Assembly (NCBI RefSeq): GCF_000003195.3
Contig: NC_012876.2
Coordinates: 59,328,407 to 59,392,406, forward strand
Source: Sorghum bicolor
Taxonomy: Eukaryota; Streptophyta; Magnoliopsida; Poales; Poaceae
Direction of reading: 5' to 3'
Length of the DNA: 64,000 nt
Of this stretch, positions 56,055 to 64,000 are shown one piece after another. Numbering within the stretch: the stretch's first letter is position 1; each line of letters opens with the position of its first letter. Made by a program: the position numbers and the translations under genes. The notes under the pieces are model-generated. The model had not been told where the DNA came from. It did not search any database and saw only the letters and a program-made list of their open reading frames with translations.

Positions 56055-57651
56055 TTCACTTATGAGAACCATAAGAAACTATTAGGTTTAGCGAGACTCC
56101 TAGCGATCTGCAGTCCTCGCCTCCATGCACTATGCCTAGTATGGGTGGTACCTCCATGGGATATTTAGTCACTGTTGGCATTCAGCTTTTGGGAGACGCC
56201 TATGTATTGCGCCTGATCTGCTGGATTACCTAGCAATTGCTATACAGACGACTTAGACTAAGTTTGATTGTTATGTAACCATGTGGTTGGTTCTGTACTG
56301 TTGTAACTGCGACATCTACTTTTAAAACTCACGTGTTGTGCTCACGCTGGCTCACTTCCATTACTCATGTACTTCGGCATGGGTGGATTGGCCGACGGTG
56401 AGCCTCTATGGCTTGCTATCTTTACCTAGCGACAAATATGGAATAGCAGGTTGGTTATTTTGGAGGCTTGCTATCTTTACCTAGTGAGTAGTGACAAACA
56501 TGGAATAGCAGGCTGGTTATTTTGGGTCACGGATAGAATAGCTGTTGGAGACTTTTTTTTTCTCATAATAGCTAAATTTAGCTTTAAGTCGAATCGTTTT
56601 GTAAAGGAAAATTTAGCTATTGTTGAAGGAAAACTTCGACAGTCTTTGTATATGACTCTAAATTTACTAGCTCTCCATTCCAGCTCCCTTGCTCGCTATT
56701 TTTGATACCCTATCTCACTAGCTATTCAATACAGAGTTTGTTGGAGTATTTTAATATTTTTTTTGTCAAATTTATTGTAGAGAGTAGCTAAATCAACAAA
56801 TTTAGCTAGTACTTTTAGATAATTTTTTGTAGATGCTCTTGCCTCTATCACCGAGTTGCCCTGAATTACTAGTTTCCTTCGGCATTTCATCTTATGAATG
56901 CAGCAGAGCAGTTTTGCATGTTGAAGCAACTGGTATCTCCGTATATGGACAGCATCCTGAACTGATGGGTCAAATCCTGCTTGACCTGTCACTTGGAGAT
57001 CCTGCAGTGACGGTGAGGCCGGCGTCCGAGGAGCAACACGGTGTCACGTCTGCTGAGAAATTCCTAGTACGCCGCTGCACGGCACTGGCAGTGTCAGCTC
57101 TGCTGGATCCTGGATGGAGCAAAGCGGATCGATCGGGCAGGTTCGACCGTGCTTCCTCGTGGCGGCTGCGTTGGTGCATTAGCATTCGATAGGGTGATCC
57201 CTGAGTTTTTGTAGTACGGAGTACGAACCATGAAACGTGACATGTCCCTGATTTTTTTTTCTTTCGCTTCTCTTCTACCAGTCTCGTGCCCAGCCTGCGC
57301 TGCAGGAGGGAACACGAGTAGGAGTACTGGCTGTTGCGTCGCGAGGGGACACGCGGTAAAGTTACACAGTGAATTTGTCCCTCTCCCTCGTCTCGTTTCA
57401 TCGGTCGCCATGAAAAAGTGTGCTGTATGGTTACAGCGTTTGTTGTTACTGTAGCTGGTGAAAAGTGTTTATGGCAGAAACAACTCAGGCCTTCGTATCC
57501 ATCAACATCGACAAAGGCTTCTCCTGCTCTCCTGTCCAGCAGCTCCACTACGTCCTCCGTTGTTGGGTCTTGAGAATCAATCCATTCTCTATAGAAGCAT
57601 CCATGTGAGTTTATTCTTTAAAATTTGTAGAATAACCTTTCTAATACTAAT
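56055..57651. other. 3' flank of the PWWP gene and gene-free stretch
   Basis: The first 300 bp or so are a plausible 3' UTR. A unit of about 55-61 bp (GGCTTGCTATCTTTACCTAG...GGTTATTTTGG) is tandemly duplicated at 56410 and 56465. Positions 56540-56840 have TAGCTAAATTTAG-rich MITE-like sequence without clear ends. A GC-richer part (56980-57470) has no recognisable frame. Confidence 0.45.
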
Positions 57652-57946
57652 GGGATGTTTAGTTCCTCTTTCATCCTAAAAAAATTTAGATTTTGGTTCA
57701 TCATTTAAATTAGCTAAACATTATGTAATTTTTTTTGGTAAAATGGTGGCTATTTTTCATTTTGGATTTTTGGCCTCAAGAAACAAAAAAAAACCCAAAA
57801 GATCTCAAGAGGCCCTAATGAGGGCAATAAATTCAGTATTTTGGATAGAACTAAACATAATCTGAAAATTTTGGCATTTTGCATTTCATCATTCTAAAGT
57901 AGTTGGCATTTTGTATTCTGTATTCTACGATGAACTAAACACACCC
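57652..57946. mobile_element. MITE with GGGATGTTTAGTTC termini
   Basis: The left end GGGATGTTTAGTTCCTC and the right end GATGAACTAAACACACCC are inverted repeats, with TAA after the right end. The interior has repeated CATTTTG phrases. Tourist-like; the left target repeat is imperfect. Confidence 0.65.
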
Positions 57947-57949
57947 TAA

Positions 57950-59450
57950 AACTACTCATTTAGTAGTAACTATTAACTTGTGAGGTATAGGGTGGTGATG
58001 AGACCATGATAGATCAACAAACTAAAAAAAACTAAAGAGCGAGGTAATGACACTACTTTATTCCACAAACCAAGCACGTAAGTGAACTGATATCCTTTTT
58101 AACACGCAGTGCCAGAGCCAAGACTTCGAGATTAGGGGTCTCTTTAACACACAGTGCCAAAGCTAGAACTTCAAGATTATGGGGCAATCTCTCTATAGGG
58201 ATCATTTGTCTTTAATTTGTATTTTAGATTAACTAGATAATTAATAGATATATAATAGAAAAACAATAATATTAGAGGGGTTAGGCTCCCTCTAGTCCCT
58301 CCCTATCTTCGCCACCATTAATACGCCCCTCACATACTCCTTGTCATTGTCTTATGTCCTCTAGAATCATGACCTTAACCCCCAGCAGCAATTGGAACCA
58401 CCAGGTGTCTACGTTTTTTTAGAACACTGAACCACCACAAGTTCACTCTAAACTCATTGGGCCTTCCATTAGCTCCTAATCCCTAATCTTTAAACCACAA
58501 TCACAACTCTAAACCCTTATCAGAAGAAGTTCAACCTTGAACCCAAGCCTTGCGAGAGGTTGCAAAGACCAAAGGCGCTAGGCAAGAAAGATGGATCATT
58601 AATTAGATCAAATTAATAAGAGCATGTTTGGACTCAGTACTTGTAAGTTAAAAATTTAAATTAGCATACAAGAATCCAAATAAATTGCTACTAGAGATCT
58701 ACTAACTATTAAGACGATCCTAGTTGGGTTTTATAGAGTTTTATAGGGTATTAAATAAGCTATGTTATAGTATAGGACGAAGAGGAAAAGATAAAAGTTT
58801 CATGGGGATGAACCTTATCCTTTAAATCACGGCTCAACCCCACAATCACTAGAACTACCATGTTTCCATGTTTTGAAAGGCTCAACCCCAAAATTGCTCT
58901 AAGATCATGGGGCCTTCGATTAGCTCCTACCACTACTTAAACTGAGTGTTTTTAAATCATTGGCGAAGGAATTAGCGATCTACCTCCTCAGCTAGCAGTT
59001 GATTAAATTCAGCTATATATAGCAGCTAAATTGTACTTGGAGCAAATACTTAGATCATCCTCAAACAACTATATTAGAAAATAGCAGTGGCTATAGCCTA
59101 TAGCCAAAGATTTAGGACCTTACTAAACCACAACCACAACTCTAAACACAAATTTGTGAGATTGTAAAGACCAAAGGGTAGGCAGGAAAGATGAATTATT
59201 AATTAGATGATATTAATAAGGGTATGTTTGAATCCAGCAGTGAAGAGAATCTCCTCCCTTCTATATTCACATATCCAAATCAACTGGCAATTCATTAGCT
59301 AGTGCAAGGGTGCTAATAGTTCATTTAACCACTAAATCAACTATCCAACCACTTATTAATAGGTGGATCTAAACAATCATAGTGCATTATGAGGTCATTC
59401 CTTAAATTCTGGTGAAATGACTCTATTCTTTATACTAGTACTAACTACTA
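57950..59450. other. Gene-free stretch with diverged direct repeats
   Basis: Segments at about 58491-58650 and 59133-59245 share CACAA(C/T)CACAACTCTAAAC, AAAGACCAAAGG and GATCATTAATTAGAT-type phrases. A shorter pair (CACGCAGTGCCAGAGCC / CACACAGTGCCAAAGC) lies at 58105 and 58149. No gene. Confidence 0.45.
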
Positions 59451-59707
59451 CTCCCTTCGTCCAGGAAAACATACAATTCTAGCACAGTACCATATTTTAG
59501 TATATTATTTTTGACCAATTATAGATAAAAAACTATAAATGTTTATAACATCAAATAAATATTATTAGATTAGTTCTGAAATATATTTTTTACAATAAAT
59601 TAATTTTGTGTCATAAATATGAATAATATTTACTAAAAAATGTTCAAATGTGAACAACACTATCTGGCACCCAACCTATAGTTACATGTTTTTCTAGACA
59701 GAGGGAG
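59451..59707. mobile_element. Stowaway MITE
   Basis: 257 bp with ends CTCCCTTCGTCCAGGAAAAC and GTTTTTCTAGACAGAGGGAG, flanked by TA (59449-59450, 59708-59709). Slightly diverged. Confidence 0.85.
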
Positions 59708-59967
59708 TACTAGCTTGTGAGGGATGAGGTAACGATAGATCAGCCTATTTCATTCTAGGATCTAAACAAAAAATTGAGGAGCGGAAAGATGATGAGTAAC
59801 TCACTCTTTAAATCAAATACCCGATAGACCCAAATGAATTCTCAAGAAACAAGAATTCATTGCTAAAAGTACACTCGTGTAAGAATTAGGGTCGAACCGT
59901 CGAACAGATTCTAGCTTTACACGAAACGTTAGGTGGGGATTGGGGAAAAGCGTTACGAATGCACTAA
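59708..59967. other. Short intergenic stretch
   Basis: Nothing recognisable. TAA at 59965-59967 is the target site of the next MITE. Confidence 0.45.
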
Positions 59968-60172
59968 GGACACTCACAATGAAAGACTCTATTACAGAGT
60001 CCAAAACAATTAATTACATATTATTTATAGTATTTTGCTGATGTGGCAGTATATTATTGAAGAAAGAGGTAGAAAAAATAAGACTCCAAGTCTTATTTAG
60101 ACTCTAAATTCACATTATCCGAGGTAATAAATAACTTTAGACTATATGATAGAGTCTGTATTGTGAGTGCCC
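59968..60172. mobile_element. Tourist-like MITE (GGGCACTC family), first of a head-to-tail pair
   Basis: 205 bp; the left end reads GGACACTCACAATG and the right end TTGTGAGTGCCC. TAA precedes (59965-59967) and follows (60173-60175). It is slightly more diverged than its neighbour. Confidence 0.9.
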
Positions 60173-60175
60173 TAA

Positions 60176-60381
60176 GGGCACTCACAATGCAAGACTCTAT
60201 CACAGAGTCCAAAACAATTAATTACATATTATTTATGGTATTTTGCTGATGTGGCAGCATATTTATTGAAGAAAGAGGTAGAAAAAATAAGACTTCAAGT
60301 CTTATTTAGACTCTAAGTCCACATTGTTCGAGGTAATAAATAACTTTAGACTCTATGATAGAATCTGCATTGTGAGTGCCC
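60176..60381. mobile_element. Tourist-like MITE (GGGCACTC family), second of the pair
   Basis: 206 bp with ends GGGCACTCACAATGC and GCATTGTGAGTGCCC, and TAA on both sides (60173-60175, 60382-60384). The two copies share the middle TAA. Same orientation as the first. Confidence 0.92.
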
Positions 60382-60437
60382 TAATAGTCTAATATACAAT
60401 TATTTTTTGTGGACTTCACTTGTTACAATGTTACTAT

Positions 60438-60665
60438 GGCCTTGTTTAGTTCCGAAAATTTTTGGGAAATGGACACTGTAGTACTTTCGTTTGTATTTGA
60501 CAAATATTGTCCAATTATGGACTAACTAGACTCAAAAGATTCGTCTCGTCAATTTCGACCAAACTGTGCAATTAGTTTTTATTTTCGTTTATATTTAATA
60601 CTCCATGCATACTCTAAAGATTCGATGTGACGGGGAATGTGAAAAATTTTGCAAAAAACAAGGCC
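60438..60665. mobile_element. MITE of the GGCCTTGTTTAG family
   Basis: 228 bp, beginning GGCCTTGTTTAGTTCCG and ending AAAAAACAAGGCC, with TAT on both sides (60435-60437, 60666-60668). Interior ACTGTAGTACTTTCG and GATTCGTCTCGTCAATTTCG are typical of this family. Confidence 0.85.
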
Positions 60666-60668
60666 TAT

Positions 60669-61605
60669 CTCCGTGCGTGAGAAAATTGCAATTATGAGAT
60701 GCATGCCAGTTAAATAGTAGTTTAAATTTGACTAAATTTATAATAAATATTATCAGTATTTTATTCAAAATATTTTTTAATAAAAATATTCTATAACTAA
60801 TTTAATAGTGTTTATTTTGTATTATGAATATTTTCAGTTTTTTATATAATCTTAACTAAAGTTCAATCTGCTTGACTTCTTAAAAAAAAGGAGAACGGAG
60901 GGAGGAGTACTTCGTATGAAATGGTTCGATTCTCTTGGGAGGGTGATTTTTCAAGCTGGCAACAGGTAAACTACTCCTGCAGCAGCGTTTTGGCCGCCGA
61001 CGCTTTTCGCTGACCAGCCGACAAGTTACGTTCGGACGGGAACGTGGAAAAGCAGCCCATGGCTGGTCCAGCAGGAATTCTGATCCGTCCCTCCCAGTCC
61101 CAAAGGCTGCCGCAAAGCGCCGCAGCGATCAGCCACAGGCGCCGTGTCGCTCCATGCATGTCCCCGCGACACGACGTGCTGCCGGCCGGCCGGCTTGCCT
61201 GTCTCTCGCCTCGCCCCTCCTTGCCCTGCTGCCGGCTGATAGCCCGGCGCGGCCGACGAGGAAAAAGGCGTCGAAACCCTTCCCCTCTGCGGAAGCCCCC
61301 CCCCGGCCGTTTCCACCTCGCACCAGGCGCCAAAACAGCCGTCGTCGCGGGAGGGCCGCGCTGACGCCACCACCCCGAACAAAAAGGAAGCGGCGCGCGG
61401 CCCGAGCGCGCGCTGCGCCAGCATGTCGTGGTCGCCCGCCCCCCTGGGGTTTCCCGCCCGCTTGATCTAGTCAGATCAGATGTCCCCCTTTTGAAAACCC
61501 CGGCCCGCGACGCTTCCGCTTCCACTTCCTGACGAGACCGATCGCCGCCTAGCGCTACGAGCCCAACTCGCTGGTTCCTTCAGTTTCTTGCTGGCGGAGA
61601 TCGAC
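60669..61605 (+). promoter_or_regulatory. Upstream region of the bHLH gene
   Basis: The left part is AT-rich and ends in half of a Stowaway element (GGAGAACGGAGGGAGGAGTA, about 60890-60909). From 60960 to the start codon the sequence is strongly GC-rich, as expected for a grass promoter and 5' UTR. Long frames here on both strands follow from the base composition and show no family resemblance. Confidence 0.5.
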
Positions 61606-62444
61606 ATGGTGGTGACGGACGACGGAGTCGTAGAGGGCAGGGGACTGGCAGAGGGGGAGCGCTTGACGCCGGCGCTGCGGAAGAAGGAGCGGGGCCGGAG
61701 CCACAGCGAGGCCGAGCGCAAGCGGCGGCAGCGGATCAACGCCCACCTCGCCACGCTCCGCACCCTTGTCCCCTCCGCATCCCGGGTACGTGCGTGCGTT
61801 ACCGAGAGGCAAGACGATCGAAGCAGCATGGCATGGGGCATGGGCTCGATCTCCTGTGCATGGCGGCTGACCGGCGCTCGTACGTGCAGATGGACAAGGC
61901 GGCGTTGCTGGGCGAGGTGGTGCGGCACGTGCGGGAGCTGCGGGCGAAGGCGAGCGACGCGGCGGCGGGGGTCGGCGTCGGTGTCATCCCGGGGGAGGGC
62001 GATGAGGTGGGCGCCGAGGAGGAGGACGACGACTACTGGCGGCAGCACGGTCGTCGTCACTTCGGCGCCGATGACGACGACAGCCTGCCGCCGCCTCGGC
62101 GCGTCGTCAGGGCGTGGGTGTGCTGCGACGACCGCCCGGGGCTCCTCTCCGACCTGGGCCGCGCCGTCCGCTCCGTCAGGAACGCGCGCCCCGTCCGCGT
62201 AGAGATCGCCACCGTCGGCGGGAGGACCCGCAGCGTCCTGGAGCTGGACGTCTCCGGCGACGACGGCGACGACGACAACGCCGCAACCGCCGCCGCGGCG
62301 GGCAACGGGAGGGCGGTGGCGCTGTCCACGCTGCGCGCGGCGATGCGCGCCGTGCTGCTCAACCGGGACGAGCACGTCATCGCCGCCGGGGACGGGTACA
62401 AGCGGCCACGCTTCTCCTCCGCGCAGATCGCCAAGGTGCAGTGA
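61606..62444 (+). CDS. bHLH transcription factor with ACT-like C-terminal domain
   Basis: Two exons (61606-61785 and 61890-62444) with a 104-bp GT/AG intron encode 244 residues. The start is the first ATG of the frame (GACATGGTGG). The basic region RSHSEAERKRRQRIN has the H33-E37-R41 triad that marks E-box/G-box binders. The HLH continues as LATLRTLVPSASR (intron) MDKAALLGEVVRHVRELRAKA, so the intron falls in the loop, a common position. An acidic stretch (98-126) is followed by an ACT-like dimerisation fold (about 130-182: VVRAWVCCDDRPGLLSDLGRA) and a basic C-terminus. It belongs to the AIG1/bHLH30-32-106-107-type subgroup by layout. It should act in the nucleus as a dimer. Codon use is extremely GC-rich. 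Specific targets cannot be inferred. Confidence 0.92.
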
Positions 62445-63128
62445 TCGAACGCCGTGCTGAGCTGCTATAGGCGGGCGGTGAAGCGAGAGCAACGCCGTGT
62501 GCTGAACTGATGATCCACTTGATCGTCGTACAACTGCTTCCAAACTCTTTCGTGCTAATCTGATTTTACGTGTGATTTCAATAGTTGATCTTGCACTTGA
62601 AGATACAGATGTACTCCGTATGATGATCATGCGGACTTGTCAGGGTATACTATTGGGAGACAGTGGAATTTAGGGCAAGGTGTGCTGGAACTGTGGAAGT
62701 CTGGAACTGCTCACTGCTGCCTGGCTGCTGGCGAGTTGGCGGGTTGCAAAGTTGCACCCGCTGCATTGGCCGGAGGCCCGGAGCTAGGTTTTGACATTTT
62801 GTAGGGGTATTTGAGCCTTTTTCCTTCTCTAAAACGAGGAATTAGGAGTTTGAATATATTATGTAGTGTTCAAAAAAAGGCCCAGACTAGACGTGTCCTT
62901 GGTCCTTCATTTCATTTCCTTAACTAGGAAACCACAGTGCATTGGTGCATTGTTATAGACGGCCTTCGGCTCTCCCAACCATGCATGCATATATGTAGCT
63001 ATGTTTAAGTTATTTCGTTAGCTCCACAATTCCTTAAGCATAAAGGATCTTTCAAGTTATCTCATGTTAACTGAACAATTCTTTAATGTATGCATAGAGT
63101 TAAGAAATTGAGTCGTTGCATTGCAATA
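62445..63128. other. 3' flank of the bHLH gene and intergenic sequence
   Basis: The first 200 bp are a plausible 3' UTR. No canonical AATAAA stands out. The rest is plain intergenic DNA. Confidence 0.45.
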
Positions 63129-63385
63129 CTCCCTCTGTCCCTGAAAGCTTCAATTCTTAGAATCCGTGCCAGTCAAACTTGTTTAACTTTGACCAACTTT
63201 ATAGAAAAGAGCATCAATATGTATAACATAAATTGAGTATCTTATGAAAATATATTCAATGATAAATCTAATGGTATTGATTTGGTACTATAAATCTTAG
63301 TGTTTTTTTCTATAAATTTGGTTAAAGTTTAAAAAAATTGACTTAAGACAACTCTAGAAATTGCAGCTTTCAGGGACGGAGGGAG
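63129..63385. mobile_element. Stowaway MITE
   Basis: 257 bp with ends CTCCCTCTGTCCCTGAAAGC and GCTTTCAGGGACGGAGGGAG, flanked by TA (63127-63128, 63386-63387). Intact ends. Confidence 0.92.
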
Positions 63386-63408
63386 TATTATCCTATGTAA
63401 TAGTGTAA

Positions 63409-63710
63409 CTGCACTCCCAATGCAGAAACCACCATAGTTTCATGCCACCTAAGCATTTTGCTGATGTGGCAAGGTAGTTATTAAAAAGAGAAAAAAAATC
63501 ATAAAAACTGGGTCTAAGTTAGAAACCATGTCTACACGAAATCCAAGACATGAAGTGATATGATTGGTTGAGAATGTAAAAAGAATGAATGTGATTGGAT
63601 AAAAAATTACTGTATACAAATTATCTATTGGAACCATAGTTTCTATATATAGTGCCTATAAAAATTAATATCTATAGAAACTACATATAGTTTCTAGCAT
63701 TGGGAGTGCC
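63409..63710. mobile_element. Tourist-like MITE related to the GGGCACTC family
   Basis: 302 bp; the left end is CTGCACTCCCAATGCAGAAAC and the right end TTTCTAGCATTGGGAGTGCC. TAA lies on both sides (63406-63408, 63711-63713). It shares TTTTGCTGATGTGGCA and GAGAAAAAAAA-type phrases with the 206-bp family but is longer and diverged. Confidence 0.85.
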
Positions 63711-63713
63711 TAA

Positions 63714-64000
63714 GACTGCACGACCCTAAATTTTAGCTGGTACGAAACGATCACCTCTTTCTTCTCACATTATAAAAAAAATCATTTTGTGTATGTTTTA
63801 CTGCTACAAAACTGATTTTAGGATATAGTTGAGTTGATTTACACAGGTTTACGTACCTAATCTACCGCCTACATATCAAATGGACAAAACCCACCTCAGC
63901 AAATTGATTTACATAGGTAGATCTTATTAGAGGGCCGCCTCTAGAAAACCTAAGGCCCATTTAAAAGACAACACACAAGGCTTAGAAAGGCTATAGAAGG
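63714..64000. other. Right-edge stretch
   Basis: No gene. GGTTTACGTACC and the repeated TTGATTTACA(C/T)AGGT phrases (63834 and 63904) hint at a transposable element continuing to the right. Confidence 0.35.

Noticed and set aside
61044..61525. Frames of 103-184 codons upstream of the bHLH gene
   Set aside because: Composition-driven frames on both strands in the GC-rich promoter, with no domain and no splice connection to the bHLH exons.
61476..62630. 384-codon minus-strand frame across the bHLH gene
   Set aside because: Antisense shadow of GC-rich bHLH exons; its His/Arg/Val-rich content has no family resemblance.
1..64000. A previously undescribed multigene system
   Set aside because: The intact genes are of known or near-known types on both strands with large gaps and no shared regulation visible. 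I see no support for a linked system.

Overview
The window is nuclear DNA of a grass, most likely of the sorghum, sugarcane or Miscanthus group. The evidence is GC-rich coding exons next to AT-rich intergenic DNA, plant-type introns, and Tourist, Stowaway, hAT-type, Helitron, L1 and Ty3/gypsy elements of kinds typical of grasses. There are no operons, CRISPR arrays, rRNA genes or intact tRNA genes. The species call is inference.

Layout. Positions 1-8712 hold a nested pair of LTR retrotransposons. A young, non-autonomous Tat-like Ty3/gypsy element (83-7707, target duplication CCGAG) sits inside the minus-strand 5' LTR of an older element that runs off the left edge. Positions 8713-14490 hold LTR debris and a compound Tourist MITE. 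Positions 14491-21580 hold a nearly full-length but broken minus-strand L1 LINE with ORF1 and ORF2. Next come a five-exon patatin-like lipase gene (23255-25735, minus) and a three-exon SCNM1-like splicing-factor gene (29435-33221, minus), whose first intron carries a truncated LINE. Positions 33475-37512 are packed with DNA transposons: a 962-bp near-perfect foldback, a Helitron inside a hAT-like MITE, and Tourist copies.

An intronless J-domain/AT-hook/zinc-ribbon gene (37659-38987, plus) begins 146 bp after a MITE. It is followed by a broken ribosomal protein S3a relic (39886-40611), a Stowaway with a tRNA-like core, a hAT-type MITE overlapped by a tandem duplication, an orphan tetraspanin terminal exon (47785-48189, minus) and a FAR1-type fragment. 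A seven-exon PWWP-domain gene lies at 52412-56054 (plus), and a two-exon bHLH transcription-factor gene at 61606-62444 (plus), with MITEs between and after them.

The five intact-looking genes (patatin-like, SCNM1-like, J-domain/AT-hook, PWWP, bHLH) have no obvious shared pathway. Three suggest nuclear roles: splicing, chromatin reading and transcription. I found no convincing new multigene system. The unusual content is structural: nested and compound transposons, gene relics, and many short tandem duplications in and around genes. Exon boundaries were read by eye from GT/AG sites and reading frame, without transcript data.
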